From assembly GCA_902496335.1 (NCBI GenBank), contig CABVAO010000020.1, positions 1-31,144 on the forward strand: DNA of 31,144 nt. The letters run 5' to 3'. The notes under the pieces are model-generated. The model made no database searches. It saw nothing but the letters and a program-made list of their open reading frames with translations, and was not told the origin of the DNA. The position numbers and the translations under genes were made by a program. The number at the start of each line of letters is the position of its first letter. The first letter of the stretch is position 1. The DNA is from an uncultured Collinsella sp. (GTDB taxonomy: Bacteria > Actinomycetota > Coriobacteriia > Coriobacteriales > Coriobacteriaceae). Of this stretch, positions 24,893 to 31,144 are shown one piece after another.

Positions 24893-24919
24893 GAGGCGTC
24901 CAACGGGGCGCCTCTTTTT
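24893..24919 (+). terminator. Intrinsic terminator of the carboxypeptidase gene
   Basis: GAGGCGTCC (24893-24901) pairs with GGGCGCCTC (24906-24914), with one G-U pair, and five T follow. It lies 28 bases after the stop. The remaining 100 bases to 25023 show no gene. Confidence 0.85.
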
Positions 24920-25023
24920 GAATACCTCTTAAACGGGATGCGTCAGAATCACCAAAGCGACATTGCTAGCCGTTTACCTTCGCTGTGTCTTTTCGGACCT
25001 TGAAAACGGGTCCACCGGGCATG

Positions 25024-26175
25024 CTAGTAGATCCTTTCGACCTCCTTGGTCAAGGCCCTGAAAAGATCCCCAGCTGAGGGGTCTGCCCCAGGACACAGCG
25101 ATTGCCAGGCACCCGTTTCTCCGATGGTGCCCGCACTCGTCATAACAAGATCGTCGCTCCGCCTGCGAATGGAGACACTAACGGAGCGGCCATTATGGAA
25201 CCCATGGATATCGACTTTATTTATGCGCCCATCAGCTAGATAACTAATCATGACATTGATGCTGTCACCATACTCCGGCAATTCGAAGCCGTGGGAATCC
25301 ATCAATAGCTTCACGTCCTGATGGTAAATGCGGGCCTCGACGACATTCTTGGGCATCTTCCCCGTCTTTGTTGGAGAGCAAAAGCTGATGCTTGGCTCCT
25401 CTTCGCTCATGCCTCGGTCAAACCTAAGCATGCACGGGCATACCGACTCAATGGTTCGCAAGGCGTCCGCCGCGACCTTTTCCTCGGTAAACATCTCCAC
25501 ATCGATGCCGTTTTCTTCCATATAGGCACGGTTTTTACGTTGAAGCTCTAGCCGAGCCGCAGCCTCCCCATCTCCACGCTGTTCCCAATTTCCGGAGTCG
25601 GCGACATTTCGATCGAATGTGGAATCAACGGAACATGGCGCTTGCTGTTGAGTCGGATCACTGTCGCCGAGACGCCTTAGCTCGGAGCGTCTCATCAGTA
25701 GTGTCACAATATCAAACAGCCAACCAAATCCAAAAAGGCCAAAGGTAAAGAGATATAGAAAGAAGCTACCCCACATCCGTGCATACGCCCTATGAGCGCC
25801 CGACCACCCAAGAAGGAAGCATAGCAAAAGCGCCTTGTTTGCCCTGTCAACCGACGTAATCTCTCGAGTGAGAGATTTCTGTTCAGGCTTCGCCAAAGGT
25901 GTAACTTCATGCGATGAAACAGTAATTGAGGACGTCCTTGACGCCGAGCTCCGAGCGCCTGATTTAGCAACGGCGCGAGCGACATCCCCAACTCCGACGG
26001 TCGTTCTGCTGTATACGGCATTGTAAGCAGCCTTCTTCGGATTTTTGATCCACCCCATGCCCCTCTTACCATAGCCGGGGATTATCGCCCGCTTTACCGC
26101 GCGCTTCGCTCTGCCGGTCGTTCTTGCCTTGAGTGATGTCTTTAGATTCGGCTTACGCAGCCCGACCTTTACCAT
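25024..26175 (-). CDS. TM2-domain protein of unknown function
   Basis: A 383-residue protein in three parts. The first 60 residues are very basic (MVKVGLRKPNLKTSLKARTT, then KRAVKRAI and MGWIKNPKKAAYNAVY). A TM2 domain (about 113-160) follows: NKALLLCFLLGWSGAHRAY, a turn, then FTFGLFGFGWLFDIVTLL. The soluble C-terminal half (about 220-383) has no family I recognise. ATG 26175 has GGAG seven bases upstream. An in-frame TTG at 26244 has none. The DNA is less GC-rich than its neighbours and the gene lies between the carboxypeptidase terminator and a tRNA gene, so recent acquisition is possible. Function unknown. Confidence 0.75.
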   Translation of the reverse strand: MVKVGLRKPNLKTSLKARTTGRAKRAVKRAIIPGYGKRGMGWIKNPKKAAYNAVYSRTTVGVGDVARAVAKSGARSSASRTSSITVSSHEVTPLAKPEQKSLTREITSVDRANKALLLCFLLGWSGAHRAYARMWGSFFLYLFTFGLFGFGWLFDIVTLLMRRSELRRLGDSDPTQQQAPCSVDSTFDRNVADSGNWEQRGDGEAAARLELQRKNRAYMEENGIDVEMFTEEKVAADALRTIESVCPCMLRFDRGMSEEEPSISFCSPTKTGKMPKNVVEARIYHQDVKLLMDSHGFELPEYGDSINVMISYLADGRINKVDIHGFHNGRSVSVSIRRRSDDLVMTSAGTIGETGAWQSLCPGADPSAGDLFRALTKEVERIY

Positions 26176-26311
26176 ATTTCTACTCCATCCCCTCGGAACC
26201 CCACACCGGGGTGCACGAGCACGCCTGGGTCTCCCCGTTTTCAAGCGCCCCGTGTTTGCCTAATGTTCACGCCCTTTCGGACTCTAATCCCCAGCTGCCA
26301 TTCTTGATAAT

Positions 26312-26337
26312 AAAAAAGGGCCCCAAATGGGACCCTT
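26312..26337 (-). terminator. Intrinsic terminator of tRNA-Ser
   Basis: A 9-bp stem (26316-26324 with 26329-26337, one G-U pair) encloses a 4-base loop, and the minus strand continues with six T (26312-26317, partly in the stem). It lies 14 bases past the tRNA 3' end. I see no gene in 26176-26311. Confidence 0.85.
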
Positions 26338-26351
26338 CTTCAAAGTCATAC

Positions 26352-26442
26352 TGGCGGAGAGCTGGGGATTCGAACCCCAGATGCCCTTTTGGGGCATACT
26401 CGCTTAGCAGGCGAGCACCTTCGGCCTCTCGGTCAGCTCTCC
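26352..26442 (-). tRNA. tRNA-Ser(GCT)
   Basis: A 91-base type II tRNA. The acceptor arms GGAGAGC and GCTCTCC pair, followed by discriminator G and an encoded CCA (26352-26354). The anticodon arm is CTCGC-CTGCTAA-GCGAG, anticodon GCT, which reads AGC and AGT. A long variable arm (TGCCCCAAAAGGGCA) and the T-loop GTTCGAATC confirm the serine type. It has its own promoter and terminator. Confidence 0.97.
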
Positions 26443-26456
26443 GTAACAGCTGTTCT

Positions 26457-26485
26457 ATAGTAACCAAACAGCCGAAGTTGGGCAA
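26457..26485 (-). promoter_or_regulatory. Promoter of tRNA-Ser
   Basis: The minus strand has TTGCCC (26480-26485) and TACTAT (26457-26462) exactly 17 bases apart, 14 bases before the tRNA 5' end. Confidence 0.6.
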
Positions 26486-26547
26486 GGGGAATTTTGAGGC
26501 GTTTCCTCTTTTACCTCTCTTTTACCAGTAAACGTCTCAGTCAATCA

Positions 26548-26602
26548 TCTCAACCTGTAACATCTGCAGGCCGTAATCCCCTCCAGATGTTACAGGTTGA
26601 GA
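26548..26602. repeat. Perfect 19-bp inverted repeat
   Basis: TCTCAACCTGTAACATCTG (26548-26566) is the exact reverse complement of 26584-26602, with 17 bases between. It lies 49 bases past the ATPase stop. There is no T-run, so it looks more like a mobile repeat (REP or MITE type) than a terminator. AAACGTCTCA (26530-26539) just outside resembles the arm edge TCTCA, as if a second copy had decayed. Confidence 0.7.
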
Positions 26603-26651
26603 CAAAGATACAAGGACGGCCCCAGCGACAGCGCGGACAACCCATTCTTTA

Positions 26652-27734
26652 TTAGTCCTCTCGAACGGTCTCCAACAGATAATCGCGCATGTACGGAATT
26701 GCAAACGAAACACAGCCATAGCCCGCGGGCTCAATCAACCCCGCATCGATCAGACGCTTGCGATATGACCCAACTTTGTTCGCCGACAAACCCATCTTCT
26801 TGGCGATATCGCCGTTGGCGATATCGACGCCCTCGCATTGAGCCATCGCCGCGAGATACTGAAACTGCCGTTCCGACACCCTGCGCAGCGCTGGGGCAAT
26901 CACCATAGCATTAAAGCTATCAAGAGCCGCCTGGATACCCTTACGAGCCGCCTCTTCACTCACGCTCTCCGCCCCACTGCGCGCAGCAACCTGCCAAGCG
27001 TAATATCCGACCAGCTGGACCATAAAGGGATAGCCTGCCGAAGCTTTTGTTAATAGCTCAGCGGCACCTTTGTCGAGCTCCTTGCCCGCTCGTCTCATCG
27101 TATCCTCAAACGATCCGCCAACTTCAAAATCGGAAAGCCGAGTAAGTTCAACATGTTTGGCTCGCTGAAGGAACGTCAACGTATCATCCACCACCACGCC
27201 ATCTACCGATGTCGGCAGCCCGGCGAAAGCGAAAGCGACATTCGCTCCTTGGCGGATCAAGAGCTGCATCTCATTGCCTAGCTCGCGCATTTCCTCAGTT
27301 GAGGCATCCTGGATCTCGTCGAGCGTAATGAGCAGACCACCGCGCTTCGCAGCATCGTACATCGCCTCGCCCAGATGAGAGGCCGACTTCGACATCTCCA
27401 TGGAGCCAAGGCTGACCCCTAAAATCGATGGGGAAATCGAGATTGATTCAAGACGAACGTTTCGCTGCAGAGCCTCGAGGATTCTATTGCAAAAACCAGC
27501 ATTGGAGGCAACGTCAACGACCTCGAATCCTTTTTTGCGTGCAAGGTCACCCAATGCATTAAGGAGCACCGTTTTACCTGTGCCTCGGACGCCCGAGATG
27601 CGCATGAGTCGATCGGGGGCACCAGGACCATTCTCAAGAGCCTCGGCAAAGTCATCCAAAACAGTGTCCCGTCCGATAAGCTCAGGCGGATTCATGCCCG
27701 CCGTTGGCTTAAAGGGGTTAACAGCTTTCGTCAT
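26652..27734 (-). CDS. AAA+ ATPase (archaeal-ATPase/Cdc6-like) with C-terminal winged-helix-like region
   Basis: A 360-residue cytosolic P-loop ATPase. Walker A is GVRGTGKT (48-55), Walker B LLITLDEIQ (134-142), and FAGLP (170-174) is at the usual sensor 1 place. The region after about 285 (SERQFQYLAAMA, then GDIAKKMGLSANKVGSYRKRLIDAGLIEP) looks like a winged helix that would bind DNA. I chose ATG 27734, with GGAGG five bases upstream. The frame runs back to TTG 27770, but that stretch lies within repeat DNA. Directly upstream is a regular array of TTTARCA words, a likely binding site for the gene's own product. Partner and function are unknown. Confidence 0.8.
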   Translation of the reverse strand: MTKAVNPFKPTAGMNPPELIGRDTVLDDFAEALENGPGAPDRLMRISGVRGTGKTVLLNALGDLARKKGFEVVDVASNAGFCNRILEALQRNVRLESISISPSILGVSLGSMEMSKSASHLGEAMYDAAKRGGLLITLDEIQDASTEEMRELGNEMQLLIRQGANVAFAFAGLPTSVDGVVVDDTLTFLQRAKHVELTRLSDFEVGGSFEDTMRRAGKELDKGAAELLTKASAGYPFMVQLVGYYAWQVAARSGAESVSEEAARKGIQAALDSFNAMVIAPALRRVSERQFQYLAAMAQCEGVDIANGDIAKKMGLSANKVGSYRKRLIDAGLIEPAGYGCVSFAIPYMRDYLLETVRED

Positions 27735-27753
27735 TCTGCCCTCCTCTGCTAGT

Positions 27754-27807
27754 TTTAACAACTTTAACAAAGTTTAGCAACTTTAGCAGAGTTTAACAGT
27801 TTTAGCA
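27754..27807. repeat. Iteron-like array: six TTTARCA heptamers in 19-bp units
   Basis: TTTAACA or TTTAGCA starts at 27754, 27763, 27773, 27782, 27792 and 27801, alternating 9 and 10 bases apart, so pairs repeat every 19 bases. All six heptamers fit TTTARCA without exception. The array ends 20 bases before the ATPase start and covers its promoter: on the minus strand TTGCTA and TAAAAC stand 17 bases apart inside it. It is far too short and uniform to be a CRISPR array. Confidence 0.8.
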
Positions 27808-27896
27808 GGCTCGGCGGCTTTATGCCTTACCAATCCTGCCGGGTCCTCCCGCCCGCGCCGATACAAATAGCGCGGTGCGGCCCCTCTATATCGCCC

Positions 27897-30338
27897 CTAC
27901 CCCAGCGAGCGGTTGAGGGAGCCGAGCTCGTCGTTGCCCATGGTGCGCCACATTTGGAAGATGCAACCGCGTGCCAGGAAAAAGAAGCCGTTGTCGACCA
28001 GTTGAACAGCGGCATCTGCCAGCTGATTCGTCACGGCGGACACTGGCGGCAGCTCGAGTCCAGCCTTGCGAATGGTCTCGACCGCTTCCTCGAACGTCGG
28101 AGGCTCGCTGACGCCCATCTCGTTCATAAGGCCCTGCATTTCTTCCAGCGCGCTGCTGCCCGACTCCTCGCCACGTGGCACCAGACGGTAACAAGCCAGC
28201 GCAAGGTCGAGCTGATCGCAATTCCAATAGGCAAACGCCAGGCGATAGAACAGGTAGCCGATTGCAGAGCGATCGCTGGCAATACGTAGGCCGTGGCGCG
28301 CCACCTCGATAATCTCGTCAAAGCGCTCCAGACGCGCAAGAACGTTGATGAGCGCAAAGTGCGATTGCATGGACGAGCGCGCCAGATCGTAAAGATGGCG
28401 CACCTCGGGCAGCGCTCGTTCAAAGTCCTCTTGCTCGACGTAAAAGCTGCAGATCTCGTGCTGGGCAAAGTACAGCGCATCGGGCGCACGAAGGATTCGC
28501 ACAGAGCGGTCTTCTTCCAACACCGGTAGCACCATGCGCACCAGCTGGTTATCGCAAAACTGCGTTTGAACCGGACCTGTCGCCAAAAGCTCGGCAACGG
28601 CGCACTTAGCCTCCAACTCCTCAACAAGACGGGAAAAGCCTTCAAAAGCACCTGTACGGTCGACTTTTGCCTGCTCGCGCAATTCAACAACACGGGCCAC
28701 GTATGGGTCGTCGTCCTCTTCCATGACCTCCAACTCGTCAGCCGTATCGGCAAGCAGCAAATCGCGCAGCGCCGGCGGAAGCGTGCGATGGTCATCACGC
28801 GGACGAGCATGAACCTCCGCAGGTTCAATCGTCTCCGGAGCAGTTGACTCATACGCCTCAAGTACACGCTTGCACGGCATATCGTCCATGTCCATGCTCT
28901 CAAGATCCTTGGCGACAGGCACGCAATCGGCCAGATAGGCCGCGCGCCCAAAGAAATACGTTGCGACAACGCGCTCGCCCTGCTCACTGTCGGGAGCAGC
29001 AATCTGCACATAGCAGCGCGTGATGCAGGTGCCCGCGGCAAAACACGCTGCCGCAAGCGTGAGTGCCACGCGCGCATCGTGCTCCGCGGCCCAGATCGCG
29101 CGCGTGTCCTCGTCCAGCTCGCGCCAGGCGTCATCCTGAGCGTCGTATTCACGTTGCGGCATGGCATCAACGACAGACTGCCCAAACCGAACGAGCATAA
29201 TCCCCTCGGCAACGTTTGCCCGATAGGTATAGTCGAGCCGCGTGACCACGTTGAGCGCCTCAACGATTCGCGCAAAACGGGTGCGCACGTCCCACTCGCC
29301 GCCCGGCTGGCAAGCCACCGTACCCGGCTTGCCCCACGGGTTATCGCTCGAAGCCGTATCGAGCAGTCGGGGAACATCGTTGGTCGTCTTGGCGATATGC
29401 CACGCATCAAAGAGCGCGCAGCCCTCAAGGCTCGGCGAGGATGCCGCAGGGACCAATCTGGCCCCGATGCGCTCAAGGATGCCGGAGAGGCGGTTGAGAC
29501 GGCACTCGATGGCAAGCAGCATGTCAATCTCGTCCTGGTCCAACAGGCTACGATCAAAATTGAGATAGAAAATCTTTGAGCGATCAATGCGAGCCAGGCT
29601 CATCTCGGACTTGGCAGCGATGGTGCGCAGGCGGGGCAAGTCAATTTCGCTCATAAGGGCGGCGGCATAGCGCTCGATACCGCTCGGATTCTCGGCATGG
29701 TCAACGCGGTAGAGCAGCGTCTCGATAGCATCGGGGAGCGGTGCCGTGTTAAAGCCCAAAAACACCTCGACCGGCTCGGGCAACTTTACGAGCTTGATCT
29801 TGTCGACAACGTTTTGCATACCCTCGTCGAGTCCGCCGGCGTCCGCCGTGTTCACAATAGCGCTTTCGGAGTTGGCAAATATCACGTAGCGCAAGAACAT
29901 CGAGGCCATGAACTCGCCGTAAGGAAGGGCGCGGGTCGAATTCCATGTCTCGTGGTCGGACTGCTCGCGCATGGGGCCTTCGGGAGAGCCGGCAGTTTGC
30001 GCACACGCGCGCATTGCACCGTTGGCTTCCCTTACCATAATCTCACCAATACTGGAATCCGACTCGTCAAGGACCAGTTCCATGTCGGGATCGTTGGGCA
30101 GCGGAGCCTCGCTGACGGGGCGGTCCACCTTGTACACCTCACCCGAAACGCTTACGTAGCCCAAAAGCGACACATGACTTTTGCCAACGAATTCGACGAC
30201 ATAACAAGATTCAAGCTGATCCTCGCCAAAGAGTTTCCAGACCACGCCATATGAGCGTCCCGCAGGCTGCTCGGGCATCGCCGGAAAGCGCTTCTTGGGA
30301 TCGAGAAACCTGAGCTTGTATGTCGGACGCTCTGCCAC
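27897..30338 (-). CDS. Large protein of unknown function with TPR-like C-terminal part
   Basis: An 813-residue soluble protein with no signal peptide or membrane helix. I do not recognise a family for the first 500 residues. A Glu/Asp-rich linker (about 530-570, ELEVMEEDDDPYVARVVELRE) leads to helical repeats that look like tetratricopeptides (about 640-740: FERALPEVRHLYDLARSS, RFDEIIEVARHGLRI, QLDLALACYRLVPRG). The start is GTG 30338, with GGTGA six bases upstream. It stands alone between the tRNA-Arg array and the ATPase gene. Residues 27808-27896 downstream hold no gene. A scaffold or regulatory role is possible but unproven. Confidence 0.8.
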   Translation of the reverse strand: MAERPTYKLRFLDPKKRFPAMPEQPAGRSYGVVWKLFGEDQLESCYVVEFVGKSHVSLLGYVSVSGEVYKVDRPVSEAPLPNDPDMELVLDESDSSIGEIMVREANGAMRACAQTAGSPEGPMREQSDHETWNSTRALPYGEFMASMFLRYVIFANSESAIVNTADAGGLDEGMQNVVDKIKLVKLPEPVEVFLGFNTAPLPDAIETLLYRVDHAENPSGIERYAAALMSEIDLPRLRTIAAKSEMSLARIDRSKIFYLNFDRSLLDQDEIDMLLAIECRLNRLSGILERIGARLVPAASSPSLEGCALFDAWHIAKTTNDVPRLLDTASSDNPWGKPGTVACQPGGEWDVRTRFARIVEALNVVTRLDYTYRANVAEGIMLVRFGQSVVDAMPQREYDAQDDAWRELDEDTRAIWAAEHDARVALTLAAACFAAGTCITRCYVQIAAPDSEQGERVVATYFFGRAAYLADCVPVAKDLESMDMDDMPCKRVLEAYESTAPETIEPAEVHARPRDDHRTLPPALRDLLLADTADELEVMEEDDDPYVARVVELREQAKVDRTGAFEGFSRLVEELEAKCAVAELLATGPVQTQFCDNQLVRMVLPVLEEDRSVRILRAPDALYFAQHEICSFYVEQEDFERALPEVRHLYDLARSSMQSHFALINVLARLERFDEIIEVARHGLRIASDRSAIGYLFYRLAFAYWNCDQLDLALACYRLVPRGEESGSSALEEMQGLMNEMGVSEPPTFEEAVETIRKAGLELPPVSAVTNQLADAAVQLVDNGFFFLARGCIFQMWRTMGNDELGSLNRSLG

Positions 30339-30375
30339 GAAGTATCACCCTGATCGGTCGCTTGAAGAAGGAGTG

Positions 30376-30394
30376 GTCGCGAATAAGTCGCGAC
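30376..30394. promoter_or_regulatory. Inverted repeat upstream of the large unknown gene
   Basis: GTCGCGA (30376-30382) and TCGCGAC (30388-30394) are perfect inverted copies with a 5-base spacer, 38 bases before the GTG start. It could be an operator or a leader stem. Confidence 0.35.
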
Positions 30395-30445
30395 ATCTAC
30401 TCGGAATCTTACACGAGTCGACAGGAAATCGTCCGCTTCACGCTC

Positions 30446-30475
30446 GCGCCTCGACCGAGGTTCGAATCCATGCAG
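30446..30475. repeat. T-loop-like repeat, copy A
   Basis: The 30 bases start GCGCCTCGACCGAGG and continue TTCGAATCCATGCAG. Copy C at 31112-31141 is identical over all 30, and copy B at 30921-30947 differs at two positions. GGTTCGAATCC is the tRNA T-loop consensus on the plus strand, but no tRNA can be folded around it. Confidence 0.65.
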
Positions 30476-30484
30476 CGGCGACAT

Positions 30485-30514
30485 AAAAGAAAAGCCCCCG
30501 TTGCCGGGAGCTTT
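30485..30514 (-). terminator. Terminator of the first tRNA-Arg
   Basis: A 10-bp stem (30491-30500 with 30505-30514, one G-U pair) and loop TTGC are followed on the minus strand by TTCTTTTA. It lies nine bases past the CCA end. Confidence 0.85.
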
Positions 30515-30523
30515 AATCTCAAA

Positions 30524-30600
30524 TGGTGCGGCGTATAGGATTCGAACCTATGACGTTCTGATTCGTAGTCAGACCCTCTATCCAGCTGAGGTAACGCCGC
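30524..30600 (-). tRNA. tRNA-Arg(ACG), copy 1
   Basis: A 77-base tRNA. GCGGCGT and ACGCCGC form the acceptor stem, with discriminator A and encoded CCA (30524-30526). The anticodon arm is TCTGA-CTACGAA-TCAGA, anticodon ACG, which after deamination reads CGT, CGC and CGA. The T-loop is GTTCGAATC. It is identical to copy 2 and has its own promoter and terminator. Confidence 0.97.
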
Positions 30601-30612
30601 GACTTGTTGATT

Positions 30613-30641
30613 ATTATGCACATCGACTGAATAAAGGTCAA
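30613..30641 (-). promoter_or_regulatory. Promoter of tRNA-Arg copy 1
   Basis: TTGACC (30636-30641) and CATAAT (30613-30618) are exactly 17 bases apart on the minus strand, each one base off consensus, 12 bases before the tRNA. The DNA around it (30601-30718) is AT-rich and holds no gene. Confidence 0.8.
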
Positions 30642-30718
30642 GCATTTTTCGAAAAAAGTTATTGAATTTGATTTTTACTCATTTTGACCACTTGATGCGA
30701 TCTTCGACGCATCGCGAT

Positions 30719-30748
30719 ATAAGAAAAGCCTCCGTTACCGGAGGCTTT
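30719..30748 (-). terminator. Terminator of the second tRNA-Arg
   Basis: AAAGCCTCCG (30725-30734) pairs perfectly with CGGAGGCTTT (30739-30748) around TTAC, with TTCTTAT following on the minus strand. Confidence 0.85.
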
Positions 30749-30758
30749 AAAATTCAAT

Positions 30759-30835
30759 TGGTGCGGCGTATAGGATTCGAACCTATGACGTTCTGATTCG
30801 TAGTCAGACCCTCTATCCAGCTGAGGTAACGCCGC
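30759..30835 (-). tRNA. tRNA-Arg(ACG), copy 2
   Basis: Identical over all 77 bases to copy 1, including the ACG anticodon loop and encoded CCA (30759-30761). It lies 158 bases upstream of copy 1 with its own promoter and terminator, so each copy is a separate transcription unit. Confidence 0.97.
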
Positions 30836-30847
30836 AACGCACGGATT

Positions 30848-30876
30848 ATTATGCACGTGACCCCTCGATGGGTCAA
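30848..30876 (-). promoter_or_regulatory. Promoter of tRNA-Arg copy 2
   Basis: TTGACC (30871-30876) and CATAAT (30848-30853) are 17 bases apart on the minus strand. The -10 context GTGCATAATAATC is identical to that of copy 1, while the spacer differs. Confidence 0.8.
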
Positions 30877-30920
30877 GCGACAATTTGGAAAAATTTTACG
30901 AAGTGATGATTGAGACGCCC

Positions 30921-30947
30921 GCGCCTCGACCGAGATTCGGATCCATG
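30921..30947. repeat. T-loop-like repeat, copy B (diverged)
   Basis: It matches copies A and C over 27 bases apart from two changes that break the T-loop word (GATTCGGATCC in place of GGTTCGAATCC). Like copy A it lies just past a tRNA-Arg terminator on the minus strand. Confidence 0.6.
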
Positions 30948-30958
30948 GGATACCGCCA

Positions 30959-30989
30959 TAAAATAAAAGCCCCCGTTGCCGGAGGCTTT
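30959..30989 (-). terminator. Terminator of the truncated tRNA-Arg unit
   Basis: A 10-bp stem (30966-30975 with 30980-30989, one G-U pair) and loop TTGC, followed on the minus strand by a T-rich tail. It closely matches the terminators of the two intact copies. Confidence 0.75.
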
Positions 30990-30999
30990 CAATTTCGAT

Positions 31000-31019
31000 T
31001 GGTGCGGCGTATAGGATTC
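31000..31019 (-). pseudogene. Truncated third tRNA-Arg (3' 20 bases only)
   Basis: CCA (31000-31002), the discriminator, the acceptor 3' strand and half of the T-arm match the intact copies base for base. At 31020, inside the T-loop, the match stops abruptly and the 5' 57 bases are absent. The terminator downstream is kept, so this was once a complete unit. Confidence 0.8.
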
Positions 31020-31105
31020 CGCGCATCCGCTTCGCGGATCCGCACCGGCTTCGCCCGCCTGCCGGCGTGCTCGCCCGCGGGCTAAAAACGCTCCGCGTTT
31101 TCTTT
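31020..31105. repeat. GC-rich palindromic block replacing the missing tRNA-Arg part
   Basis: It contains ATCCGC-TTC-GCGGAT (31025-31039), the palindrome GCCCGCGGGC (31073-31082) and AAAACGC-TCC-GCGTTTT (31085-31101), which has T-runs on both strands like a two-way terminator. I see no gene. It may be an inserted repeat element. Confidence 0.5.
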
Positions 31106-31111
31106 ACGCCC

Positions 31112-31141
31112 GCGCCTCGACCGAGGTTCGAATCCATGCAG
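31112..31141. repeat. T-loop-like repeat, copy C
   Basis: Identical over 30 bases to copy A. The window ends three bases later. By analogy another tRNA-Arg terminator and gene may follow to the right. Confidence 0.65.
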
Positions 31142-31144
31142 TGC

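Noticed and set aside
27754..27807. CRISPR array
   Set aside because: The repeat words are seven bases with two- or three-base gaps and no unique spacers, and no cas gene is present.
31085..31101. Terminator of a rightward gene
   Set aside because: The stem has T-runs on both strands, but no plus-strand gene leads into it. It is described as part of the palindromic block.

Overview
The window looks like a chromosomal stretch from a GC-rich Gram-positive bacterium, most likely the Coriobacteriia (a Collinsella-like genome). This placement is inference from GC-rich codon use, strong AGGAGG-type ribosome sites, the gene families present and palindromic intergenic DNA. No database search was possible. 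Nearly every gene is on the minus strand. The exceptions are one D,D-carboxypeptidase gene and, possibly, the last codons of a gene at the left edge.

Layout: 1-168 convergent gene ends and a hairpin. 169-4553 ppc (PEP carboxylase) and hisS, each with its own promoter. 4619-5082 three large stem-loops and a remnant of an MFS transporter. 5092-7490 an M20 amidohydrolase and an EamA-type exporter. 7691-12697 two abutting YhgE/Pip-type membrane proteins behind a promoter with an operator-like palindrome. 12849-13130 four more stem-loops. 13139-15163 htpG. 15366-17970 a cpsC-cpsD-cpsB regulatory triad with a GNAT acetyltransferase downstream. 18166-21262 pstB, a PhoB-type regulator and a PhoR-type kinase. 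21366-24864 a VanR/VanS-like two-component pair divergent from the carboxypeptidase gene. 25024-26175 a TM2-domain protein of unknown role. 26352-26442 tRNA-Ser(GCT). 26652-27807 an AAA+ ATPase with a winged-helix-like tail behind a very regular 19-bp iteron-like array. 27897-30338 an 813-residue protein of unknown function. 30446-31144 a tandem tRNA-Arg(ACG) array with one truncated copy and a recurring 30-bp T-loop-like repeat.

How the genes fit together: the window combines central metabolism and translation (ppc, hisS, tRNAs), protein folding (htpG) and a run of envelope and phosphate regulation. The regulatory run comprises a BY-kinase/phosphatase/co-polymerase triad, Pho signalling next to the transporter ATPase, and a VanRS-type sensor facing a D,D-carboxypeptidase. 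The least explained parts are the iteron-like array with its ATPase, the clusters of long perfect inverted repeats, and the tRNA-Arg cassette with its truncated copy.
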